From contig CAZZAO010000003.1 of the NCBI GenBank assembly GCA_964652205.1, positions 1 through 64,000 on the forward strand: a DNA stretch of 64,000 bases, read 5' to 3'. Positions within the stretch are counted from its first letter, which is position 1. The number at the start of each line of letters is the position of its first letter. This DNA comes from ZC4RG36 sp964652205 (GTDB lineage: Bacteria; Chloroflexota; Anaerolineae; Aggregatilineales; Phototrophicaceae). Below are positions 1 to 7,484 of this stretch, one piece after another. A program made the position numbers and the translations under genes. The notes below the pieces were generated by a model that was given only the letters and a program-made list of their open reading frames with translations, searched no databases and had not been told where the DNA came from.

Positions 1-4
1 CCGA

Positions 5-47
5 CCTCACCCCCTGGCCCCCTCTCCGCAAGCAGCGAGGGGGAAAC
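5..47. repeat. Interspersed CTCACCCC-type intergenic repeat
   Basis: A C-rich stretch (CTCACCCC, GGCC, CCTCTCC) is followed by a G-rich stretch (GCGAGGGGG), so it can fold on itself. Similar units occur near 12870, 47958, 51763, 56528 and 62416, always at or just past gene ends. The remainder of positions 1-261, downstream of the minus-strand permease stop, shows no gene. Confidence 0.5.
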
Positions 48-261
48 GGTCACAATCGACAGCGATTTTCCAGCCTTATCCGCTTAAGTTGGCGCGTATG
101 GGGCGCGATCTTTCACGCCCGCCGTAAGGATTCCCTATTCAGAAACCCGCAGGGACTTCATGGATCTAACCGGATTTTTGCTCGTTCATTCATGAAAACG
201 ATCATACAACGAAATCTCGGAATCAGAACAGGTGTTCAGCGATTTCGTGCCAGATGGACAG

Positions 262-1161
262 TCAGCGGTCGTACTGCGTCGGCTCAAGCGCGTCGCGCAG
301 GCCATCGCCGAGGAAGTTGAAGCCGAGCACGGTGAGCATGATCGTGATGCCGGGGAAAACCGAGTACCACCAGGCGGTGGTAATATACGTCCGCGAGCTG
401 TTGACCATCGTCCCCCAGCTTGGCGTGGGAATCTGGATGCCGAGGCCGAGGAAGCTGAGGATCGCCTCGCTGAGGATGACGCCAGCCACGCCGAGCGAGG
501 CCAGCACGATCATCGGCGCAATAGCGTTGGGCATAATATGCGTGATCAGAATCCGCGCCGACGACGCGCCAAGCGCCCGCGCCGAGAGGACATAATCGAC
601 CTCTTTAATCGAAAGAACCTGGCCGCGCATCATCCGCGCGTTCCCCGGCCATGAAATCAGGCCGAGCGCCAGAAAGATGCTGACCGGGCCGGGATCGAAG
701 ATCGTCACCCAGACGATCAGAAACATCAGGCCGGGAATGGCGATGAAGATGTCGGTGATCCGCATCAGCAGGTCGTCGATCCAGCCGCCGCACCAGCCAG
801 CGACCGCGCCCACGGTCAGGCCGATGCCAATCGACACCGTCTGAGCGATCAGGCCGATGACCAGCGAAATTCGCGCGCCGTACAACAGCCGGGTGAACAG
901 GTCGCGGCCTAGCTCATCGGTGCCGAGGATAAACTCGGCGCTCGGCGGCTTAAGCCGCGAGGTGTAATGCGGCGCGGTCGGGTCATAGGGCGCGACGGCG
1001 GGCGCAAGCAGCGCGCCGACGGCCATCAGCACGACGATCAGCAGGCCGAGCATGGCGACGCGATTACGCCGAAAGGCGCGCCAGAAGCGAGCGCGGCCCG
1101 ACTGCGTCCGCTGCGGCGTGCTCAGGCTCTGAATACCAGAATCGCTTGCTAGCGTCGCCAT
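262..1161 (-). CDS. ABC transporter permease, DppC/OppC type
   Basis: Inner-membrane permease of a peptide/opine/nickel-type ABC importer, 299 aa, normal length for the family. An N-terminal cytoplasmic tail (about residues 1-30) precedes the first membrane helix, followed by the OppC N-terminal region and a BPD_transp_1 domain (about 90-299). The EAA loop that docks the ATPase is visible near residues 190-215 (YVLSARALGASSARIL followed by HIMPN). It is the last gene of a minus-strand operon that begins with the binding protein at 4509. A toxin-antitoxin pair separates it from its partner permease. No ATPase gene is seen in the 261 bases left of it. The substrate cannot be read from the sequence; dipeptides or oligopeptides are the family default. 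Confidence 0.92.
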   Translation of the reverse strand: MATLASDSGIQSLSTPQRTQSGRARFWRAFRRNRVAMLGLLIVVLMAVGALLAPAVAPYDPTAPHYTSRLKPPSAEFILGTDELGRDLFTRLLYGARISLVIGLIAQTVSIGIGLTVGAVAGWCGGWIDDLLMRITDIFIAIPGLMFLIVWVTIFDPGPVSIFLALGLISWPGNARMMRGQVLSIKEVDYVLSARALGASSARILITHIMPNAIAPMIVLASLGVAGVILSEAILSFLGLGIQIPTPSWGTMVNSSRTYITTAWWYSVFPGITIMLTVLGFNFLGDGLRDALEPTQYDR

Positions 1162-1170
1162 AATATGGCC

Positions 1171-1515
1171 TCACTCCCCCCTCATCGTCAGTGTTCGTTC
1201 CAGAATGAGGCGAAGTTCAGGCAGGCGCTCTGTAACAGTCTTCCAGACGATGTCATAATCGACATCGAAGTAGTCGTGAACAATTTTGTGGCGCATCCCC
1301 GTCATGTTTTTCCACGGAATCTCGCTGATCTCCTGCTGCGTCTCATGACTGACTTTCGTTGCGGCCTCGCCAATAATTTCGATGGCTCTGACCAGCGCAA
1401 ACGCCAGTTTTTGATCCTGCTCAAGCGCGGCGCGTGTTTGCCCCTGCGCGAACTCTTCCGCCGCTCGAACTGCGTCGAGCATGTACGTTAAGCGGATACG
1501 GTCAGCGTCGTTCAT
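1171..1515 (-). CDS. hepT: HepT-type RNase toxin (DUF86)
   Basis: Small all-helical HEPN protein of the HepT family, about 114 aa. The RX4HXY motif is intact near the C-terminal half (RHKIVHDY). In characterised HepT/MntA pairs the Arg and His form the RNase active site, and the Tyr is AMPylated by the partner nucleotidyltransferase to neutralise the toxin. The ATG at 1515 is preferred; a GTG at 1530 would add five residues. Either start overlaps the end of the upstream mntA frame, so the two genes are translationally coupled, antitoxin first. The stop lies only 9 bases before the start of the ABC permease, so the pair sits inside the transporter operon. Confidence 0.85.
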   Translation of the reverse strand: MNDADRIRLTYMLDAVRAAEEFAQGQTRAALEQDQKLAFALVRAIEIIGEAATKVSHETQQEISEIPWKNMTGMRHKIVHDYFDVDYDIVWKTVTERLPELRLILERTLTMRGE

Positions 1516-1813
1516 AGAGCGTTCGCGCACCTGTGCTGACCTGATCGCGGAAGTAACGGCTCAAAAAAGCGGGCGTATTGAGATCAACTGAACGACTGAA
1601 CAGGCCAGAGAGTTCGTCCTGTATCTCGATAAAACGGAAGAAGTCGGGTGTTTGGCCCTCTTCAAAGTCAACCAGGATATCCAGGTCACTATCAGGGCGA
1701 AAATCATCACGCAGCGCGGAGCCAAAGAGCGCGAGCCTGCGAATCGCGTGACGTTCGCACAGGTCAGTCAGGCGGTCTGGTGAAAGGATCAAATCGTTGA
1801 GCATCGCTTCCAT
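1502..1813 (-). CDS. mntA: MntA-type minimal nucleotidyltransferase antitoxin
   Basis: Minimal nucleotidyltransferase of 103 aa. It carries the hallmark GSX10DXD motif (GSALRDDFRPDSDLDILVDF, about residues 31-50) that coordinates Mg-ATP. In known systems the protein AMPylates the Tyr of HepT and so acts as antitoxin. The gene overlaps hepT, the usual arrangement. A perfect TATAAT (minus strand, 1817-1812) overlaps the proposed ATG at 1813. If used, it would start transcription near the in-frame ATG at 1804, which hints at a separate leaderless message for the pair; no good -35 box is visible. It lies 26 bases after the DppB-type permease gene on the same strand. Confidence 0.85.
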   Translation of the reverse strand: MEAMLNDLILSPDRLTDLCERHAIRRLALFGSALRDDFRPDSDLDILVDFEEGQTPDFFRFIEIQDELSGLFSRSVDLNTPAFLSRYFRDQVSTGARTLYERR

Positions 1814-1839
1814 TATACTCGCAGCATAATCTGAACTGG

Positions 1840-2784
1840 CTAACTGTAGCGGATGCGCGGATTGACGAGCGCATAGATCAGGTCGGTCGCAAGGTTGATG
1901 AGGATAAACAGGAAGGAGCCAAACAGCAGGATGCCGAGGATGACCGGCGTATCGCGCCGCTCAATCGCCGGGACGACGGCCCTGCCCAATCCCGGCCAGT
2001 TGAAGACCGTCTCGGTGACAATCGCGCCGCCGAGCAGCCCGCCGACGTCGAGGCTGATGACGGTGATGATCGGAATCAGTGCGTTACGAAGCTGATGGCG
2101 CAAAATCACGAGCCGATACGGCAGCCCTTTGGCGCGCGCCGTCGTCATGTACTCCTGACTGCGGACTTCGAGCATGGCGGCGCGGGTGATCCGCGCGACC
2201 GTCGCCGAAAGCTGCGTGCCGAGCACCAGCGACGGCAGCACCATGTGGATGATGCTGCCATCCTCGTAACCGGCGACTGGAAACAGCGCGATGCCATATT
2301 TGCTCTGCGTCAGCAGCACCTGAGCCAGCAGCGCCAGCCAGAAGACGGGAACCGAGACGCCGAGCAGCGCCAGCACCATCAGGCCGTGGTCGAGCCAGGT
2401 GTACTGCTTCTCGGCGGCAATGATCCCGGCGGGCAGGCCGATGAGCAGCGAGACGATCATGCCGCCGATCATCAACTGGACCGTGCGCGGAAAGCGATAG
2501 GCGATGATGTCAGAGACGTTCTGTTCGAGGATGTACGACTTGCCGAGGTCGCCGCGCGCCAGTTGGCCGAGGAAGTGCGTGTAACGGTCGATGAACGAGT
2601 CGTTCAGCCCCAGGTCTTCGCGGATCGCTGCCACGACTTCCGGCGGCATCCGGCGATACTCCTCGCCGAGGATAGCGCGGAGCGGGTCGCTCGGCATCAG
2701 GAAGGTGAGGATGAAGAGAATCGTAAACAGCCCGAACAGCGTCGGGATGACCTGAATCAGTCGGCGGATGAGGTAGGAAGACAC
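1840..2784 (-). CDS. ABC transporter permease, DppB/OppB type
   Basis: Inner-membrane permease, 314 aa from the GTG at 2784, whose translation begins SSYLIRRLIQVIPTLFG after the start codon. This matches the usual DppB N-terminus (short basic segment, then helix 1). A longer reading to 2832 would add a hydrophobic stretch encoded by repeat DNA and is less likely. It has the family's extracytoplasmic segment (DLGLNDSFIDRYTHFLGQL, then GDLGKSY) and an EAA loop near residue 215 (YMTTARAKGLPYRL). The C-terminus NPRIRYS is typical. It pairs with the DppC-type permease at 262-1161, from which it is now separated by the mntA/hepT pair. No strong Shine-Dalgarno sequence precedes the GTG, and a large inverted repeat lies directly upstream. 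Confidence 0.88.
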   Translation of the reverse strand: MSSYLIRRLIQVIPTLFGLFTILFILTFLMPSDPLRAILGEEYRRMPPEVVAAIREDLGLNDSFIDRYTHFLGQLARGDLGKSYILEQNVSDIIAYRFPRTVQLMIGGMIVSLLIGLPAGIIAAEKQYTWLDHGLMVLALLGVSVPVFWLALLAQVLLTQSKYGIALFPVAGYEDGSIIHMVLPSLVLGTQLSATVARITRAAMLEVRSQEYMTTARAKGLPYRLVILRHQLRNALIPIITVISLDVGGLLGGAIVTETVFNWPGLGRAVVPAIERRDTPVILGILLFGSFLFILINLATDLIYALVNPRIRYS

Positions 2785-2807
2785 GATAAAAAAGACTGAG
2801 TAAAAGA

Positions 2808-2884
2808 AGGACTGAGGACTGAGATAGATCAAAGACAGCGCAGTGTGTCTTTCACTCAGTCCTCGGCCCTCAGTCCTCAGTCCT
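2808..2884. repeat. 16-bp perfect inverted repeat between binding-protein and permease genes
   Basis: Arms AGGACTGAGGACTGAG (2808-2823) and its exact complement (2869-2884) enclose a 45-base loop. The loop holds a second stem, AAAGACA (2831-2837) with TGTCTTT (2846-2852). Each arm is itself a direct repeat of GGACTGA. No T run follows on the minus strand, so it is more likely an mRNA-stability or partial-attenuation structure than a full terminator. Confidence 0.75.
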
Positions 2885-2889
2885 TTCCT

Positions 2890-4509
2890 CTAGCTAGCTG
2901 GCATCCTGGACGGATCGACGGTGACGTCGGCCAGACGCGCGGTATAGGTGCCGCCGGGATCAGGCGAGAAGCCCGACACCCACGGTTTTTGCAGCCAGGC
3001 GACCTTGCTGTAGGCCGAAACAATCCACGGCGAGTCGGCGGTAATCAGGTCATGCGCCTGCTGGTAGAGCGCCGTGCGTTTGGTGACATCGGTTTCCTTC
3101 ATCGCCTGCCGCAGCAGCGCATCGACGTCCTTGTTGTCATACTTGGTGTCGTCCTGACCGTCGAGGAACAGGTAGTTCATAACCTCGAACGGGTCGGCGC
3201 TGTTGGCGCTCCAGCCGCTGAGGAAGAACAGCACGTCGTCCTCACCGACATGATCCCAGTAGGTCGACGAATCCTCAACCTTGATATTGAGCGTCACGCC
3301 GAGCTTCTTCAGGTCATCCTGAAGCACCGGCAGCGACAGCTCGTCGGCAGCGCCGGAGAAGACGTAGAGATCAATCGGCGGGATGCCTTCGCCGTTGGGG
3401 AAGCCAGCCTGCTTGAGCAGGTCAGCGGCCTTGTCCATGTTGTAGTCGTAGATCGTCGCCGGAGTCGAGGCGGCCATTGCCGGGGGCAGATAGCCGAGAT
3501 CAGCCGGATAACGCGCGCCCTCCATCAGGTCGTTCCAGACGAGGTCGCGGTTGAAAGCGTGGGCGAACGCCTGACGCACCAGCGGATTATCCTTGAAGAA
3601 ACCGATGCTCATCTTGAAGCCGAAGTAGCGGACGTTCATCCCCGGCTCTTCGTTATACTCCGTACCGAACTCGTCCTTGACCGCCTGAATCTGGCCGGTC
3701 GGGATGCTGAAGAGGAAATCCAGCTCGTTCTGGCGATACTGGAGCAACTGGGTATTGGCGTCCGGCACGTTGATATACTTGACGCCATTGACCGTCGGCT
3801 GACCGGCCTGCCAGTAGTCGGGGTTCTTCGCCAGCTCAAGGAAGCTGTCGCGCTGCCATTCGACGAACTGGAACGGCCCGGTTCCGACCGGCGTATTCGA
3901 GAAGTTATCGCCGAGCTGCTGGTACGCTTCCGGCGGAACGGCAGGCACGCCGCCGACGAAGATCAGGAACAGGCGATTCGGCTCGGCCAGCGTGATCTCG
4001 ATGGTGTAATCGTCGATCTTCTTGATGCCGGAAATGTGCTCGGCCTTGCCCGACTTGAAATCCTCGACGCCGACCACGCCTTCGGTGAATTCCGGGTGCT
4101 GCGAGATTTTTTCGTCGTCGCTGGTGGCGTGTTCTGCCGACCAGATCCAGTCGTCAGCCTTGAACTCGCGGTCGTCATTGTCGTACTTGACGCCAGCGAC
4201 ATTCTGGAACAGCACGCCCTTATGCAGGTGGAAGGTATAGGTCAGGTTATCGGCAGAAATTTCCCAGCTATCGGCCAGCAGCGGCTTAATCTCGCTGGTC
4301 TTGGGATCGCGCGTGACCAGTCCCTCGAAGATGTTGCGCGTGACCGTGCCAATGGCGATGGTCGTGGCGGTATAGGGGTTGAGATGTTCGGGGTCGGGTG
4401 AAATCGGATAGCGGAGAACGACGGGGGTGCTTTGCGCGGCGGCAGGCAGCGCTGAAAGCAGGGTGAGAGCCAGTAAAAATAAGATGACCTTTGAAAGCTT
4501 CTTTGACAT
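2890..4509 (-). CDS. ABC transporter substrate-binding protein, family 5
   Basis: Extracytoplasmic solute-binding protein (SBP_bac_5 family), 539 aa from the ATG at 4509. An AAGGGA ribosome-binding site lies about 9 bases upstream. The N-terminus is a signal peptide (MSKK then a hydrophobic core ending LPAAAQ). It has no lipobox Cys, so anchoring is not obvious. Family signatures include PISPDPEHLNPYTATT, then SWEISADNLTYTFHLHKGVLF, then PVGTGPFQF. First gene of the minus-strand operon with two permeases. Ligand unknown; oligopeptides or opines are usual. An upstream in-frame extension to 4551 is possible but lacks a ribosome-binding site. Confidence 0.93.
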   Translation of the reverse strand: MSKKLSKVILFLLALTLLSALPAAAQSTPVVLRYPISPDPEHLNPYTATTIAIGTVTRNIFEGLVTRDPKTSEIKPLLADSWEISADNLTYTFHLHKGVLFQNVAGVKYDNDDREFKADDWIWSAEHATSDDEKISQHPEFTEGVVGVEDFKSGKAEHISGIKKIDDYTIEITLAEPNRLFLIFVGGVPAVPPEAYQQLGDNFSNTPVGTGPFQFVEWQRDSFLELAKNPDYWQAGQPTVNGVKYINVPDANTQLLQYRQNELDFLFSIPTGQIQAVKDEFGTEYNEEPGMNVRYFGFKMSIGFFKDNPLVRQAFAHAFNRDLVWNDLMEGARYPADLGYLPPAMAASTPATIYDYNMDKAADLLKQAGFPNGEGIPPIDLYVFSGAADELSLPVLQDDLKKLGVTLNIKVEDSSTYWDHVGEDDVLFFLSGWSANSADPFEVMNYLFLDGQDDTKYDNKDVDALLRQAMKETDVTKRTALYQQAHDLITADSPWIVSAYSKVAWLQKPWVSGFSPDPGGTYTARLADVTVDPSRMPAS

Positions 4510-4587
4510 TCGCTCGTCCCTTCTGTTTGTGCGAAAGAATAAATCTGGCATAAGAGTTGGGTCGGGTGGTGAACAGGGTGAACTGTT

Positions 4588-4593
4588 AGTATA
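4588..4593 (-). promoter_or_regulatory. Candidate -10 box for the ABC operon
   Basis: TATACT on the minus strand, about 79 bases upstream of the binding-protein start. The nearest -35-like hexamer (TTGACT, 4621-4616) is 22 bases away, longer than the usual 16-18. The assignment is therefore tentative. Confidence 0.3.
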
Positions 4594-4625
4594 GCGTGTT
4601 TTGAAACTGGCGCAGAGTCAATTTT

Positions 4626-5393
4626 TCAATCGAGCAAGCGCACCGGTTTCAACAGCGTCCGGTCGAACTGATCGAGGCCGTCTGCGCCGACACGCTCCAG
4701 CTCGGCGCGGACGCGGGCCGAGTCGGCCTTGAGCGCGGCCACATCGACCCCCTGACAGACATCCGGCAGCGGGGCCAGCCATTGCAGGCTGCGCAGCAGC
4801 ATCTTGAGCGCGCCGGACGGGTTGCCGCGCACAATCTGATAGTAGGCGACGCCGACCTGCAAGACGCCCTGATACAGGCTGCGCACCGGCCCCGGCTCGG
4901 CGCGCCACATGGCCTCGAACAATTCGTGCTGCTCGAAGAACTCACTGGCGTTGAACTTCTCGATGGCGCGGCGGCCTTCGGCGGGCAGCGGCTCGGCGCA
5001 TTGATCGTCGAGCCGCGTCCGCGTTTCCGGCGGCATAATCCGCGCCATGCCGAGCAGCAGACCGGGGAGCTGATCGAGCAAATCGGCGGGCGCGACGGCC
5101 AGTTGAACGGCGGCGCTGGCGGCCTGCTGGCGGATGGCGGCGCTCGCGCTGACGACGACGACCGGAATCCGGCGCGTAGCAGCGCTAACCCGCAGCGATG
5201 TGGCGTAGAAGCGCCAGCCGTCGGCGTCACCATCGACGAGGATCAGCGCCGCGCCGTCGTCGGCCAGCCGCGTGGTGTAGTCGGACGGCGCGACATCGGC
5301 GTAGCGGAGCGTCTGCATCGCGCCGTCCATCTGCGCGGCGACCTCGTCAGCCCATCCGGGTGATCCGGTGATGATGAGCGGGGGGAGTGTCAT
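4626..5393 (-). CDS. DUF309 protein with a receiver-like N-terminal domain
   Basis: 255 aa. Residues about 1-115 look like a response-regulator-type alpha/beta fold (LIITGSPG, ALILVDGDADG, then RIPVVVVSASA), but no clear phosphoacceptor set of acidic residues is visible. Residues about 140-230 match the DUF309 helical domain (KFNASEFFEQHELFEAMWR, then YYQIVRGNPSGA). The His and Glu of FFEQHELFE are the conserved family residues. The function of DUF309 is not established. Its start overlaps the stop of the upstream gene (5390) by four bases (ATGA), so the two are cotranslated. Confidence 0.75.
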   Translation of the reverse strand: MTLPPLIITGSPGWADEVAAQMDGAMQTLRYADVAPSDYTTRLADDGAALILVDGDADGWRFYATSLRVSAATRRIPVVVVSASAAIRQQAASAAVQLAVAPADLLDQLPGLLLGMARIMPPETRTRLDDQCAEPLPAEGRRAIEKFNASEFFEQHELFEAMWRAEPGPVRSLYQGVLQVGVAYYQIVRGNPSGALKMLLRSLQWLAPLPDVCQGVDVAALKADSARVRAELERVGADGLDQFDRTLLKPVRLLD

Positions 5394-6208
5394 ATCCGGC
5401 GCTTTCCGCCTCCGGCGTAAGGCGTCATTTCGAGCCGCTCGACCGTCAGCGACTGCGGGCGCTCGACCGGGACGAGGCCGAAGCCGAGCCGTCCGCGCGG
5501 CGTGACGACGGCGTACTGATTATCGATCCAGGTGATGAAGCCCATCGCGCCGCGCGGCGCGTCCGGCGCTTCGTGGACGACCGCGCCGTCGATGCGGAAA
5601 GTCGCGCCGTCGCGCCGCCAGTCGATCTCATAAGTATGCGTCTCGGCCAGCAGCGTGCCAGCGAGTAAGCGCTCGCTGATCGCCATCAGCCGTTGAGCGC
5701 GCGGCCACAGTCGGCGGTAGAGCGGCGGAAACTGATTGAGCAGCGCCAGCGGCCCGCTCGCCGCCAGCAGCGCCCAGGCCGAGCGGCGGGTGGCGTCGAG
5801 CGTCGCCGCCTTCCAGCCGAAACCGGGGACGCCGTAAGCCAGCGCCATCTGGCTCGGCGGCGAGGCGAAAAAGAACCAGAGCGCGCGCGGCAGGCGCATC
5901 CGCCGAGCGTCGGGCGAAAACGGATGATTCCAGAAGCCGAAACCCGCCGTCCCGCGCAGTTCGTCGGCGGGCGCGCTGGCGCGGGCAACGACGGTCAGCC
6001 GCAGCGGTGGTGCCCACAGGAAGTGGTAGGAATCGGCGCGGTAGTCGCAAAGCTGGGCGTTGGTGTAGCTGCCCGCCGCCGTCGGGCCGCAGGTCATCGT
6101 CAGCGCGCCCGCCGCTGTGACCGCAGCGCCGCCGATCTGCGTCACTTCCCAGCGCGAATCAAGCGGGCCGTCGAAGCCGTCGATGAGGGGCTGGCGTCGG
6201 TCAATCAT
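5390..6208 (-). CDS. Uncharacterised protein, possible concanavalin-like beta-sandwich
   Basis: 272 aa, no signal peptide or convincing membrane helix. The opening pattern (LIDGFDGPLDSRWEVT) and late segments (TYEIDWRRDGATFRIDG, GFITWIDNQYAVVTP) resemble laminarinase or LamG-type beta-sandwich proteins, in which an FDGPLD-like strand begins the fold and an EIDW-like strand carries the core. The catalytic ExDxxE motif of GH16 is not present, so an enzymatic role should not be assumed. A proline- and aromatic-rich middle (about 95-165) looks like an insertion. It forms a two-gene unit with the DUF309 gene through an ATGA overlap. Confidence 0.6.
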   Translation of the reverse strand: MIDRRQPLIDGFDGPLDSRWEVTQIGGAAVTAAGALTMTCGPTAAGSYTNAQLCDYRADSYHFLWAPPLRLTVVARASAPADELRGTAGFGFWNHPFSPDARRMRLPRALWFFFASPPSQMALAYGVPGFGWKAATLDATRRSAWALLAASGPLALLNQFPPLYRRLWPRAQRLMAISERLLAGTLLAETHTYEIDWRRDGATFRIDGAVVHEAPDAPRGAMGFITWIDNQYAVVTPRGRLGFGLVPVERPQSLTVERLEMTPYAGGGKRRI

Positions 6209-6242
6209 CGCTCAGAATTAGCTCGCATGTTCTACCAGACCA

Positions 6243-6271
6243 TTGAATATCCAGCCGCATTGCGCTATAAT
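6243..6271 (+). promoter_or_regulatory. Sigma-70-type promoter upstream of the MBL-fold gene
   Basis: TTGAAT (6243-6248) and a perfect TATAAT (6266-6271) are separated by exactly 17 bases. They point to the MBL-fold gene that starts at 6419, leaving a leader of about 140 bases. Confidence 0.55.
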
Positions 6272-6418
6272 CATAACCTATGAATAGAGATGAGTAATGA
6301 GCGCTGCGTGTCGGGTAAAGACCTCATTTCCCCGCGTCCTTACTTGTACGGCTCACGCTCAGGCCAGGTTCAACTCATCACGTATTACTCATCGCTCATC
6401 ACCTGAAGGAACTTCTCT

Positions 6419-7063
6419 GTGGAAATAAGCTGGTACGGACACAGTTGCTTTCGCATTACCGAGCGCGGCAAGGTCACGGTCGTGACCGACCCCTACGACT
6501 CGGACGTGGTTGGCCTGCCGGAGCTGAAGCAGCTCAAGGGCGAGGTCATCACCATCAGCCACGACATGCCCGGTCATAACTTCAGCGGGGCGATCAAGGG
6601 CGATCCTTATATCCTCAATGGCCCCGGCGAGTACGAGATCGGCGGCGTGTTCATCACCGGGCTGAGTATGCACGACCCGAACGCCGAAGCCCCGGTAGCG
6701 AACGTCGCCTACCTGTTCGAGTATGACAGCCTGACGGTGCTGCATCTGGGCGATCTGGCCCATGTGCCGGAACAATCGCTGATCGAGGAGATGCCTGCCG
6801 TCAACGTGCTGCTGGTCCCGGTCGGCGGCGGCAAAGGATTGAACGCCAGTCAGGCGGCAGAGGTCGTCGGATTGATCGAGCCGCACTACGTCGTGCCGAT
6901 GCATTACGCCCTGCCCGATCTGACCTTCGAGCTAGACCCGGCGGATAAATTCCTCAAGGCGATGGGCGTCAGTAAGGTCAACGAGCTTGACGTGCTCAAG
7001 ATCACGACCGGCGATTTGCCAGAGCAACCTCAGGTGGTTATGCTCAATCGGCAGACGTCGTAA
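6419..7063 (+). CDS. Metallo-beta-lactamase-fold hydrolase (UPF0173-like)
   Basis: 214 aa, starting at a GTG with AAGGA about 9 bases upstream. Signatures of this MBL subfamily are the N-terminal WYGHSCFRI, then TDPYDS, then the metal-ligand region ISHDMPGHN (a variant of HxHxDH, with SHDMPGHN where THxHxDH is usual), GPGEYEIGG, LHLGDLAH and VPMHY near the C-terminus. The changed first histidines suggest altered or single-metal coordination. Relatives are often annotated as Zn-dependent hydrolases of unknown substrate or as L-ascorbate-6-phosphate lactonase-like. Cytoplasmic. It is followed after 31 bases by a small barrel protein gene and the two probably form one transcript. Confidence 0.8.
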   Translation: MEISWYGHSCFRITERGKVTVVTDPYDSDVVGLPELKQLKGEVITISHDMPGHNFSGAIKGDPYILNGPGEYEIGGVFITGLSMHDPNAEAPVANVAYLFEYDSLTVLHLGDLAHVPEQSLIEEMPAVNVLLVPVGGGKGLNASQAAEVVGLIEPHYVVPMHYALPDLTFELDPADKFLKAMGVSKVNELDVLKITTGDLPEQPQVVMLNRQTS

Positions 7064-7094
7064 TCGTTAATCAGGGGCTGGTGGAGTAACGTGG

Positions 7095-7403
7095 ATGAGC
7101 GTCAAGCTGCTGATGAACTGGGATATCAAGTCTGGCCGCGATCAGGAATATTTTGAATTCGTCGTCCGCGAGTGGATGCCCGGCATCACGCGGATGGGCT
7201 TGCAGGCGACTGGCGCGTGGTATACGGTCTACAGCCGCACCGAGACGCCGCAGATCATGACCGAGGGGATCGCCAAAGACATCGACACGATGCGCGACAT
7301 CCTCGGCAGCACCGAGTGGCAGTCGCTGTACGAGAAATTGCAGGAGTTTGTCAGCAACTACCGGCAAAAGATCGTCCACACGACCGGCGGTTTCCAGATT
7401 TAG
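7095..7403 (+). CDS. Small uncharacterised protein, probable dimeric alpha/beta barrel
   Basis: 102 aa. A beta-strand opening (VKLLMNWDIK) and a helix with EYFEFVVREWMPGI are followed by a strand-rich middle and the motif ILGSTEWQSLYEKLQEFV. This spacing is what NIPSNAP/ABM-type ferredoxin-like barrels show, but no specific family is recognised. GGAG lies 8 bases upstream of the ATG. It follows the MBL-fold gene closely and is closed by a strong terminator at 7437-7470. Confidence 0.7.
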   Translation: MSVKLLMNWDIKSGRDQEYFEFVVREWMPGITRMGLQATGAWYTVYSRTETPQIMTEGIAKDIDTMRDILGSTEWQSLYEKLQEFVSNYRQKIVHTTGGFQI

Positions 7404-7436
7404 GCGACCTCTCAGCTCGATGAGCGAGTGAGAGAG

Positions 7437-7470
7437 AAAACGTCCCGGATGAAACGGGACGTTTTTATTT
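7437..7470. terminator. Bidirectional intrinsic terminator
   Basis: Stem AAAACGTCCCG with CGGGACGTTTT, loop GATGAAA, flanked by A and T runs. It serves the plus-strand gene ending at 7403 and the minus-strand gene ending at 7485, which converge here. Confidence 0.9.
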
Positions 7471-7484
7471 TCTGAGGCTGCCCG

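Noticed and set aside
2845..4401. 518-codon open frame antisense to the first binding-protein gene
   Set aside because: It mirrors an intact, clearly recognised gene; no ribosome-binding site, no domain, and Arg/Val/Glu/Asp-biased composition typical of antisense frames in GC-rich DNA.
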